Positions 35,165-42,847 of a DNA stretch of 64,000 bases are shown piece after piece. The notes under the pieces were generated by a model. It had not been told where the DNA came from. It saw only the letters and a program-made list of their open reading frames with translations, and searched no databases. Made by a program: the position numbers and the translations under genes. Source of the DNA: Mameliella sp. CS4 (GTDB lineage Bacteria; Pseudomonadota; Alphaproteobacteria; Rhodobacterales; Rhodobacteraceae); the NCBI RefSeq assembly GCF_019392335.1, contig NZ_JAHXRQ010000024.1, positions 1 to 64,000 of the forward strand. The letters are read 5' to 3'. Position 1 is the first letter of the stretch; every line of letters begins with the position of its first letter.

Positions 35165-35866
35165 ATGAACACCCCCTGTCCCCCTTTCGACGCCGCCCGG
35201 CCCGATGGCGAAAACCCGAGCGCGCATCAGACGCTTGAACAGGATGGCCGGCTCTGCCCGGGCAAAACCTATACGATCCCCGCCCGTCAGGGGCGGGCCA
35301 TGCGCCTGCGAAAGGGCGAGGTCTTGTCGGTCATCAATCGCGACGGCAGCCAGATCGGCGATTTCTGGGCCTTTGCCGACGGCGATTGCAACGAATATCT
35401 GTCGATGGAACATTTGCGCCCCACATTGCGGCGCATCTCTCCGCGCCCCGGCGATGCGCTGGTGACCAACCGCCGCCGCCCGATCCTGACAATGGTCGAG
35501 GACAGCTCTCCCGGCGTTCACGACACGCTTGTCGCGTCTTGTGATATTCACCGGTACGCCCAACTTGGCCATCAGGGCTATCACGACAATTGCACCGACA
35601 ACCTGCGCATGGCGTTGGCGGCCATTGGCCTGCGCCCGACATCGGTGCCTTGCCCGCTGAACCTCTGGATGAACACGCCGGTTGTCGAAGGTGGCGCGAT
35701 GGAGTGGCGGCCCCCCGTCTCTGCCAAAGGGGATCATGTGCTGTTCCGCGCTGAAATGGATGCTGTGGTGGTGATTTCCTGCTGTCCGATGGATCTTTTG
35801 CCAATCAATGGTGAGGATGCGCAGCCAAGGTCGCTGGACGTCCTGCTGCACAGAGAGCAGGCGTGA
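35165..35866 (+). CDS. DUF1989 (urea carboxylase-associated) family protein
   Basis: 233 aa. 'YTIPARQGRAMRLRKGEVLSVINRDGSQIGDFWAF' and 'HDNCTDNLRMALAAIGL' followed by 'NLWMNTPV' are hallmarks of DUF1989, the family that includes the two subunits of carboxyguanidine deiminase (CgdA/CgdB) next to guanidine/urea carboxylases. Conserved Cys and His in 'ASCDIHRYAQLGHQGYHDNC' may bind a metal. Only one such gene is present and no carboxylase is seen, so the substrate must differ. It is last of the seven-gene operon. Confidence 0.87.
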   Translation: MNTPCPPFDAARPDGENPSAHQTLEQDGRLCPGKTYTIPARQGRAMRLRKGEVLSVINRDGSQIGDFWAFADGDCNEYLSMEHLRPTLRRISPRPGDALVTNRRRPILTMVEDSSPGVHDTLVASCDIHRYAQLGHQGYHDNCTDNLRMALAAIGLRPTSVPCPLNLWMNTPVVEGGAMEWRPPVSAKGDHVLFRAEMDAVVVISCCPMDLLPINGEDAQPRSLDVLLHREQA

Positions 35867-35934
35867 GGGCGCCTGCAGAACTTGGAGACGCGGATGTCGA
35901 TCCGCGCCCCCTTTCCCCGCTTCAAAGACGTGCT

Positions 35935-36603
35935 TCAGGCCGCCTGCGCCGCCGCCCCGGCCAGTGTCATGGCCAGGGCGCGGGTGCGCGCCTCTGCCGT
36001 TTCGACAGACGCCCGGTGCCGGTCGTCCTTGAACTCCTGGTATTCGATGGCGATGGTTTCGATGTCGCTTGGCGCGACACCGAAGTAATGCGCACAGGCC
36101 GCCAACCCGGGGTCCAGCGCGTTGAGATGAGCCCGCACGCCACCCCGAGCAAAGCCGAATTCACCGCGCGACGACAGCACCACCAGCCGCTTTCCCGCCA
36201 GGATCGGCTCGATTGGCCTGTCGCCGCGCGCAAGGTCAAAGGAAAAGGTCCTGCCGATGCGTGCCACCTGGTCGATCCAGCCTTTCAGGGCGGTCGGCAT
36301 CCCGTAATTGTACATCGGCGCCCCCATGACGAGGATATCCGCCACGGCCACCTCCTCGATCAGCTCGTCGGACAGGGCCAGGCGCGCGTTCATCCACGGC
36401 TCACGGTCCTCGGGCGGGGTAAAGGCGGCATGGATGAAGTGATGGTCGATCGCGGGAATGGGGGTCAGCCCGACATCGCGGGTGATCACCTGGGTTGTCG
36501 GCGCTTCGGCCAGAAAGGTCCGGGTAAACAGCCCGGTCAGATGTCGTGTCAGAGAGCGTTCTTCAAGCTGGGCGCTTGCATCAATCCGCAACAGGGTCGG
36601 CAT
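35935..36603 (-). CDS. azoR: FMN-dependent NADH-azoreductase family protein
   Basis: 222 aa flavodoxin-like quinone/azo reductase. 'LLRIDASAQLEERSLTRHLT' at the N terminus and 'VMGAPMYNYGMPTALKGWIDQVARIGRTF' (about residues 92-120) bind FMN and are family signatures. It reduces quinones and azo compounds with NAD(P)H. It is divergent from a LysR gene with a T-N11-A operator between them, the usual arrangement for a regulated detoxification gene. Confidence 0.9.
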   Translation of the reverse strand: MPTLLRIDASAQLEERSLTRHLTGLFTRTFLAEAPTTQVITRDVGLTPIPAIDHHFIHAAFTPPEDREPWMNARLALSDELIEEVAVADILVMGAPMYNYGMPTALKGWIDQVARIGRTFSFDLARGDRPIEPILAGKRLVVLSSRGEFGFARGGVRAHLNALDPGLAACAHYFGVAPSDIETIAIEYQEFKDDRHRASVETAEARTRALAMTLAGAAAQAA

Positions 36604-36685
36604 GGGTTATCTCCTATGTTTTGCACTGCACCTTGCCTACCAAGCGCCCAACCCTCTGGCGAAAGCGAATTTTTCATGGCCCGGG

Positions 36686-36698
36686 TGAATCGGATTCA
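36686..36698. promoter_or_regulatory. LysR-type T-N11-A operator
   Basis: TGAATC-G-GATTCA is a perfect 13-bp inverted repeat in the azoR-lysR divergent promoter and fits the T-N11-A rule for LysR binding sites. Confidence 0.65.
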
Positions 36699-36724
36699 TC
36701 CCGGTTTCACCCCGACGGGAAAGG

Positions 36725-37618
36725 ATGGATCCGATGCGGCGTCTGCCTCCGCTCCACGCGCTCCGCGCTTTTGAAGCCGCCGCCCGGCATCTGCATTTTG
36801 CGCGCGCCGCGGCCGAGCTTCACCTGACGCCGACCGCGATCAGTCACCAGATCCGCCAGCTAGAAGAGACCTTGGGGGTCAGGCTCTTTCACCGCTATCC
36901 GCGCCCTATCCGCCTGTCCGCGGAAGGCGCGGCATTGTACCCGGTTCTGCGCGAGAGTTTCGACCGTATGAGCAGCGCCATCGCCGGGATTTCGCAGCCA
37001 GACAGGGACCGCCCGTTGACGGTTTCCGTCACGGTGGCTTTTGCCAGCCTCTGGCTCATGCGGCGTCTGCCGACATTGCGCAGTCAGACCGGGTTGACCC
37101 TGCAGGTCGAGGCCGACAATCGGCCGGTCGGCCTTTCCGGCAGCGATGTCGACTTTGCGGTGCGCTACGCCGCCCAGGCAGAGCCGGAAGACCAATGGTT
37201 GCCGCTGTTTGAGGATAGCCTGATCCCGCTCTGCGCGCCGGACCTGCTACGCCGGACTTCGGTCAACGACGACGCCGGTATTCTGCGCCTGCCGCTGATC
37301 CAGTACCGCTGGAATTGCGGTGCGGAAGCCTCGCCCAGTTGGCAGCGCTGGTCGTGCGTAGCCGGGCTTGGAGGGGTGAAGCCAGAGGTCACACAGCACT
37401 TTTCCGAAGAAATCAATGCCATCGACTCGGCGCTTGCAGGTCAGGGCGTTGTCCTGGCGTCCAGCGTATTGGCCGGTGCCGCTGTCGCAGAAGGGCACCT
37501 GGTGCGTCTGTCCAAGACAGAATTGCCCGGCAGAACCTTTTGGGCGGTAAGCCGCGGCGATCATCCGCGTTTTGCCGACGTGGCGCAGTTTGCGTCCTGG
37601 GCGCGTGCTTCCGCGTAA
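36725..37618 (+). CDS. LysR-family regulator, GcvA-like
   Basis: 297 aa; a Met at residue 4 is an alternative start. The N-terminal winged helix ('LHALRAFEAAARHLHFARAAAELHLTPTAISHQIRQLEE') is followed by a GcvA-type effector domain. It resembles the other LysR protein in this window only at the family level. Divergent from azoR, it is the likely regulator of that gene. Confidence 0.9.
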   Translation: MDPMRRLPPLHALRAFEAAARHLHFARAAAELHLTPTAISHQIRQLEETLGVRLFHRYPRPIRLSAEGAALYPVLRESFDRMSSAIAGISQPDRDRPLTVSVTVAFASLWLMRRLPTLRSQTGLTLQVEADNRPVGLSGSDVDFAVRYAAQAEPEDQWLPLFEDSLIPLCAPDLLRRTSVNDDAGILRLPLIQYRWNCGAEASPSWQRWSCVAGLGGVKPEVTQHFSEEINAIDSALAGQGVVLASSVLAGAAVAEGHLVRLSKTELPGRTFWAVSRGDHPRFADVAQFASWARASA

Positions 37619-37868
37619 GTCCGCGCCCTGTGTGAGGTTTGGATTTTCTACCTGCCGCCCGATCTGGCATCAGGCCGTATCGTCTGTCGGAAAAGCCCGC
37701 TTGTGCCGCCCCTCGACTGGGCGCTCCTTGCCCGTTTCCAGATCGCAGGGCGCCTTCGCGATCTTACGCGCGTCAACCTCGCCATCGGCAGCGAGCTTTT
37801 CGGTTGCGACCTCGGCCGTCTGGCACTCACGGACATGCACGCCCCTGGCCCGGCCCCGGCAGCAAAGG

Positions 37869-38117
37869 TCAGTTTCCCGGCTGCCTCGCGCTGGATTGGA
37901 AAGCCGCCGCGCGTCGCAGGCAGTTGGACAGGGCGTCGACGTCGAACGGGGCTTTGCGGAGCGCCACAAGCGCCTCGGCGCCACCTGCGGCGGTCTCGAC
38001 AGAATGGCCGAGCGCGCGAACCTCTATCCGCATCTTCGAACGGTTGAGCGCATTGTCATCGACAACCAAAACACGGGCTTCATCGACATCGAGGCGCGTG
38101 TCGCGCTCCTCAGACAT
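37869..38117 (-). pseudogene. Truncated response-regulator receiver domain
   Basis: 82 aa. The beginning of a receiver domain is clear: 'ARVLVVDDNALNRSKMRIEVRALGHSVETAAGGAEAL' with acidic Asp20/Asp21. After 'ALRKAPFD' the expected 'xxLxDxxMPxMdG' strand with the phosphoacceptor Asp is missing; the chain goes straight to 'VDALSNCLRR', which looks like the end of a receiver domain. An internal deletion of about 50-60 residues would explain this. It overlaps the Hpt gene by eight bases. Confidence 0.65.
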
Positions 38118-38463
38118 CCGACAGGTCCAGCCGGGCGAGCAAGACGCGGGCGTTTTCCTCTGCCGCCGCGATCTTGTCCAGCTCTCCCCGGTCGATGTCC
38201 GCCCCCTGCCTGGCGCGGCGTTCAAGCGCCTCACACAGATCCGCCAGGTCCTCGGCGCCGAAATCGCGGGCATTGTATTTCAATTCATGCGCCGTGATCC
38301 GCAGCGTTTCCAGGTCGCCGCGCGCATGCGCACCGATCAGACGCTGGACCAGTTCCGGCGCCATCGAAAGATATTCACTGCGGAGTTCATCCAGATCGTC
38401 GCGGCCGCCACCGATTGCAACCAGCAGACGCTGCAGGGGCGATCTGGATATCTGGCGACACAT
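38110..38463 (-). CDS. Hpt-domain phosphotransfer protein
   Basis: 117 aa, single histidine phosphotransfer domain. 'LRITAHELKYNARDFGAEDLADLCEALERRARQG' (about residues 54-87) matches the Hpt signature with phospho-His59. It would relay phosphate from a hybrid kinase to a receiver. The only receiver nearby is the broken one that follows it, so its partner must lie elsewhere or the pair is decaying. No ribosome site stands out before the ATG. Confidence 0.75.
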   Translation of the reverse strand: MCRQISRSPLQRLLVAIGGGRDDLDELRSEYLSMAPELVQRLIGAHARGDLETLRITAHELKYNARDFGAEDLADLCEALERRARQGADIDRGELDKIAAAEENARVLLARLDLSDV

Positions 38464-38647
38464 CGTGTCAGCCGAGAGGATCGAAGGTATCTATCAAGTC
38501 TGAATGAGGCCCGGTCATGGTGCGGGCGGGCGTGATGTCTGGTGGCCTTTCGACAAGGCAAAACTGCCGTCCGATCCGGGCGAAGGTCCGGAGACCGCCC
38601 ATCCCGGCCCCGGTCAAAGGCCCGGAGCCGTCACCGCGCCCAGGCGC

Positions 38648-38848
38648 TCAGAACAACCCGCCCCGGGCAAGCCACAAGACAATCAACCCGGTGACAAGCG
38701 TCAGCCCGCCCAGCAGGCGGCGCTGTTCCAGGCTCATCTCGCGGAGCGCCTCAAGCAGGCGCTCCACAAGCTGAGGGGCCAGTGCATAGACCAGCCCCTC
38801 GATCACGAGGACCATTCCGATCCCCATCAGGATGTCCGACCCGCTCAA
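38648..38848 (-). CDS. DUF2065 (YjeT-like) membrane protein
   Basis: 66 aa, two membrane helices (about residues 5-27 and 45-62) with 'GMVLVIEGLVYALAP' and 'RRLLGGLTLVTGLIVLWLAR', as in YjeT/DUF2065. In many proteobacteria this gene follows hflC, as it does here, with a four-base overlap. The function is unknown; it may help the HflKC-FtsH complex. Confidence 0.88.
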   Translation of the reverse strand: MSGSDILMGIGMVLVIEGLVYALAPQLVERLLEALREMSLEQRRLLGGLTLVTGLIVLWLARGGLF

Positions 38849-39909
38849 TTGTCGACGGGTGCGGTGTCAGCCTCGGGGGCCTCCGGCGCGGGCGCCGGGT
38901 CGGCCGGTTCCGGGGCCGGTGTGGTGGGCGCCGGGCCTTCGGGGGCCGGGTCCTCGGCCGCTTCCGGCGCGGGCGCGTCAGGCGCCACCGGGCTCGCCGC
39001 AGGCGACGGCAGCGTCGGTGCCAGGAACGGATCGCCAGAGGCCACTTCGCTTTTGAAGTAGTTGAAGAACTGGCTGTCCGGCGTCATCACCATGGTCGAA
39101 TTGTTGCCCTTCAAAGAGACCTCATAGGCCTGCAGCGACCGGTAGAAGGCAAAGAACTCGGGGTCCGCACCGTAAGCCTCGGCAAAGATCCGGTTCCGCT
39201 CGGCGTCGGCCTCGCCTCGGATCACGCTGGCGTCACGATCTGCCTCGGACAGCGTCTCGACCACGGTCCTGTCGGCAAGCGCCCGCACGCGGGCCGCCGC
39301 CTCGTTACCGCGGGCGCGTTCGTCCGCCGCCTCGCGCTCACGCTCTGCCCGCATCCGGTCGAATGTGGCGTCAAGGTTCTGCGATGGCAGGTTGGTCTGT
39401 TTCAGCCGCACGTCAACGACGTCCAGCCCCAGCGAAAGCGCCTCGGCCCGGGCGCTGTCGCGGATCCGGTTCATCAGCTCACGCCGGTCCTCCGACAGGA
39501 TCCGGTCGGATGTGACCTGGTCGGCACCCAGAACTTCGCGGATCTGCGCGTTCAGAATGCCGCTCAGTCGGTCCTCTGCGGTGCGCAGACCGCCCACACC
39601 GACAGCCTGCCGGAACTGGACCACATCCGCGATCCGGTAGCGGGCGAAGGCATCGACCACCAGGCGGCGGTCATCCGAGGGCGTGACCTCGATGGTCTGG
39701 GTGTCCAGCGACAGGATACGGTCGTCATAGCGGACAACGTCCTGGATCAGCGGGATCTTGAAGGCCAGGCCCGGCTCTTCCTTGACGGCCTTGATCTGGC
39801 CGAACTGCAGCACCAGGGCCTTTTCCCGTTCATCGACCACGAAGATCGACGACAGGAACACCACGATGGCGATCACGAAGACCGGCAGGAGATAGGTTAC
39901 CTTGCGCAT
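38845..39909 (-). CDS. hflC: HflC, FtsH protease modulator
   Basis: 354 aa from the ATG at 39909; a GTG just upstream (39912) is possible. N-terminal membrane helix (about residues 4-24), SPFH/band-7 domain (about 25-200), then helices. With HflK it forms the periplasm-facing ring around FtsH. The C-terminal 60 residues are a Pro/Ala/Glu-rich low-complexity tail not present in the E. coli protein. The start overlaps the hflK stop by one base. Confidence 0.95.
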   Translation of the reverse strand: MRKVTYLLPVFVIAIVVFLSSIFVVDEREKALVLQFGQIKAVKEEPGLAFKIPLIQDVVRYDDRILSLDTQTIEVTPSDDRRLVVDAFARYRIADVVQFRQAVGVGGLRTAEDRLSGILNAQIREVLGADQVTSDRILSEDRRELMNRIRDSARAEALSLGLDVVDVRLKQTNLPSQNLDATFDRMRAEREREAADERARGNEAAARVRALADRTVVETLSEADRDASVIRGEADAERNRIFAEAYGADPEFFAFYRSLQAYEVSLKGNNSTMVMTPDSQFFNYFKSEVASGDPFLAPTLPSPAASPVAPDAPAPEAAEDPAPEGPAPTTPAPEPADPAPAPEAPEADTAPVDN

Positions 39910-41072
39910 CACTGGTCACCTCCGCTGTTGCGGCGCAGCTCGTTGAGCGGCAGGTAGGGCACCACGCCGCCACCGGCACCGCCGCCGCTGGTCACGGTAT
40001 TGTCGAGGATCATCTTGTCCACGTCGCCCAGCACCTTTTCCATCGTCTCGATGTAAAGACGGCGGCGCGTCACTTCGGGCGCCAGCGCGTATTCCTCCTG
40101 GACAGAGGTAAAGCGCGCGGCCTCACCAACCGCCTGGTTGACCACCTGGGCGCGATAGCCCTCTGCCTCTTCGCGGATCTCTGCCGCCTTGCCTCGGGCC
40201 TCGGCCACGACGCGGTTGGCATAGGCATCGGCCTGGCGTTCCAGCCGGTCACGTTCCTGTTCCGCCGCCTGCACGGCGCGGAAGGCGTCGATGACCTCGC
40301 GCGGCGGATCGGCGGTGTCGAGGTTGATCCGCACCACGCTGATGCCGGATTCATACTCGTCCAGAGTCGCCTGGATCTGCTCGCGCGCGCCGTCGGCGAT
40401 CGCGCCACGGTCGCGGTTGAGGATTGGCGCCAGGTTCGACGCGGCGATGATCTCGCGCATGACGGATTCAGATACCGCCTGCACGGTCAGCTGCGGATCG
40501 GCGATGTTGAACAAGAGTTTCGCCGGGTCCGAGATGTTCCAGACCACCTGGAAATCGATGTCGACGATGTTCGCATCCGTGGTCAGCATCAGACCGTCGT
40601 TGCCGCCACGGCCGCCGCCGATCGTCTCGGTCCGTTCCGAGGTCACGTTGACCACCTCGTAGGTGACAAAGGGCCAGGGGGCAAAGTTGAGGCCCGGGTT
40701 GCCAACGGCGAATTCACGCCCCAGCAAAAGCTCGACCGATTTTTCCTCGGGCCGCACGGTGTAGAAGCTGCCAAAGGCCCAGAGGCCCAGCAGGATCGCA
40801 ACACCGATGGCCACGGTGCCGCGGGTCACCCCGGGTCCACCCGAGCCGCCACCGCTGCCGGAGCCATTGTTGCCATTGCCGCCGCCGCGACCGCCCATCA
40901 GGACGCGCAGCCGCTCCTGGCCCTTTTTCATCAACTCGTCGATTTCGGGCATCTGGTTGTCGTCGGGGCGGCGGCCACCGCCGCCACCGCCATTTGGCGG
41001 ACGATGGCCGTTGCCACCTCCGCCCTGGTTGCCACCGCCGCCCCCCCAGGGGCCGCCGCTGTTACCTGCCAT
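39909..41072 (-). CDS. hflK: HflK, FtsH protease modulator
   Basis: 387 aa from MAGNSGGPWGG at 41072. The N-terminal 75 residues are Gly/Asn-rich and disordered, then comes a membrane helix (about 80-100), 'YTVRPEEKSVELLLGR' and the band-7 domain, and the 'EARGKAAEIREEAEGYRAQVVNQAVGEA' coiled segment. It is the partner of HflC. Upstream gor is 61 bases away on the same strand, so gor-hflK-hflC-DUF2065 probably form one operon. Confidence 0.95.
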   Translation of the reverse strand: MAGNSGGPWGGGGGNQGGGGNGHRPPNGGGGGGRRPDDNQMPEIDELMKKGQERLRVLMGGRGGGNGNNGSGSGGGSGGPGVTRGTVAIGVAILLGLWAFGSFYTVRPEEKSVELLLGREFAVGNPGLNFAPWPFVTYEVVNVTSERTETIGGGRGGNDGLMLTTDANIVDIDFQVVWNISDPAKLLFNIADPQLTVQAVSESVMREIIAASNLAPILNRDRGAIADGAREQIQATLDEYESGISVVRINLDTADPPREVIDAFRAVQAAEQERDRLERQADAYANRVVAEARGKAAEIREEAEGYRAQVVNQAVGEAARFTSVQEEYALAPEVTRRRLYIETMEKVLGDVDKMILDNTVTSGGGAGGGVVPYLPLNELRRNSGGDQ

Positions 41073-41133
41073 GAACTTCGGTCCTTCCTCGTCTGTCGGA
41101 TTGCCTTGTAACCTGTGCGCCCCGGCTGCGAAT

Positions 41134-42573
41134 TCAAGCACTCCGCATCGGATTGCGCATGGTCACGATCTCTTCGGACATGGTCGGATGCACCGCCACC
41201 GTCCGGTCAAAGTCTTCCTTGGTCGCGCCCATCTTGATCGCGATGCCCGCCAGCTGGATCATCTCGCCCGCCCCGGGCGCGACGATGTGACAGCCCAATA
41301 CCTTGCGCGTCGCCTTGGACACGATCAGCTTCATCAGCACCCGGTCGGGCTTGTCGGCAAAGGCGGTCTGCATCGGCCGGAACGAGGTACAGTAGACCTC
41401 GATCTCCTCCTGGTCGCGCGCCGCTTCCTCGCTCAGGCCCACGGTGCCCATCTCCGGCTGGGTAAAGACGGCCGAGGGGATCAGCTCGTGGTCGACCGGC
41501 GTCGGGTTGCCCTTGAACACGGTTTCGACAAAGGCCATGCCCTCGCGGATCGCCACCGGCGTCAGGTTCACCCGGTCGGTCACGTCGCCGATGGCATAGA
41601 CCGACGGCACCTTGGTCTGGCTGTAGTCGTCCACCTCGATGGCGCCATTGCGGGTCAGCCCGATGCCCAGCTCCTCCAGCCCCATGTCCGCCGTGTTGGG
41701 CGCGCGCCCCGTGGCAAAAAGCACCGCGTCGAAGTCGCGGATATTGCCGTTGGTCGCCTTGACCCGGATCGGTCCGCTACCCGGCGCATCTTCATGGCTG
41801 CCCCCGAACTGGCTTAGCTCGACCGGCTGGTCCATGTCCTGCCCCTCGGGGCTGTCGGCGCGGTGCATCTCAACGATATTGGTCCCGGTGTGCAGGTCGA
41901 TGCCGCGTTCCTTCATCGCATCCGCGATCAACCCGCGCGCCTCCTCGTCAAAGCCGCGCAGGATCTGCGCCCCGCGATAATACTGCGTCACCTCGACACC
42001 CAGCCCGTGCAGGATGCAGGCGAATTCGCAAGCGATATAGCCGCCGCCCACGATCAGGATCGACCGCGGCAGTGTCTCCATGTGGAACAAGTCGTCCGAG
42101 ACCATGCCCAGATGCGCGTTTTGCATGTCGGGCCGGACCGGGCGTCCGCCGCTGGCGATCAGGATATGTTTCGCCGTCTTCACCTCGCCGTTGGAAAGCT
42201 CGACCGTATGCGCATCCTTCAGCCGCGCGCGGGCGTCAAAGCTTTCTACGTCCGACCCGGACAGCAGCTTGCGATAGACGCCCTCCAGCCGGTCCAGTTC
42301 CGTCTTCATCTGGGTATGGAAGCGCGCCCAGTCAAAGGCGCCATCCGCGATGTCCCAGCCATAGGCGCGCGCCTCGGCGGGCATGTGGGAATACTCGCTG
42401 GCAAAGACCATAAGCTTCTTGGGCACGCAGCCCCGGATCACGCAGGTGCCGCCATAGCGATCCATCTCGGCCAGGGCCACCTTCGCGCCCGCCTCGCCCG
42501 CGGCCACCCGGGCCGCGCGCACGCCACCCGATCCGCCGCCGATGACAAACAGATCATAATCGAAATCGCTCAT
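41134..42573 (-). CDS. gor: Glutathione-disulfide reductase
   Basis: 479 aa flavoenzyme reducing oxidised glutathione with NADPH. FAD motif VIGGGSGGVRAAR near residue 10; redox pair Cys44/Cys49 in GGTCVIRGCVPKK; second dinucleotide motif 'ILIVGGGYIACEFA'; active-site 'AVHPTMSEE' at the C terminus with the catalytic His. A roughly 30-residue polar insertion before 'IRVKATNGNIRDFDAVLFATGR' is longer than in E. coli. The start is set by AGGAG before the ATG at 42573. Confidence 0.95.
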   Translation of the reverse strand: MSDFDYDLFVIGGGSGGVRAARVAAGEAGAKVALAEMDRYGGTCVIRGCVPKKLMVFASEYSHMPAEARAYGWDIADGAFDWARFHTQMKTELDRLEGVYRKLLSGSDVESFDARARLKDAHTVELSNGEVKTAKHILIASGGRPVRPDMQNAHLGMVSDDLFHMETLPRSILIVGGGYIACEFACILHGLGVEVTQYYRGAQILRGFDEEARGLIADAMKERGIDLHTGTNIVEMHRADSPEGQDMDQPVELSQFGGSHEDAPGSGPIRVKATNGNIRDFDAVLFATGRAPNTADMGLEELGIGLTRNGAIEVDDYSQTKVPSVYAIGDVTDRVNLTPVAIREGMAFVETVFKGNPTPVDHELIPSAVFTQPEMGTVGLSEEAARDQEEIEVYCTSFRPMQTAFADKPDRVLMKLIVSKATRKVLGCHIVAPGAGEMIQLAGIAIKMGATKEDFDRTVAVHPTMSEEIVTMRNPMRSA

Positions 42574-42712
42574 CCATCGCTCCTGCATTACCGCGGGCCA
42601 AGGTATTTCACATGGACTCCGCGATGACCAGAGCAACGCGCCCCCCAGGCCATGCACGCCCCCTGCGCGCGCCCCGCCTCTTGACCCCCGCGCCTGCCCG
42701 GCCCGGCGCATG

Positions 42713-42776
42713 GCTTCTTTGGGCATCGAAATACCTCCGGGGGTGAAGGCCGCAGGCCGAGGGGGCAGCGCCCCCT
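42713..42776 (+). repeat. Copy of the TTCTTTGGGC composite element
   Basis: Same order as at 20277-20347: CTTCTTTGGGCAT, variable bases, AAATACCTCC-GGGGG-TGAA, a small variable hairpin (GGCC-GCA-GGCC), then AGGGGGC-AGC-GCCCCCT. It lies in the divergent gap between gor and the SulP gene. Confidence 0.8.
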
Positions 42777-42847
42777 GCCACCGGTCGCCGACAGGTGCGG
42801 CACCCTGTCATTTGCCCGTCAGCCGCCACAGGCGTAGCCCTTTGCCC

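Noticed and set aside
37620..37868. Coding remnant downstream of the broken receiver on the minus strand
   Set aside because: A frame with ordinary-looking text ('EKLAADGEVDARKIAKAPCDLETG') ends near 37670, but it has no plausible start or family match, so it is not listed as a gene.
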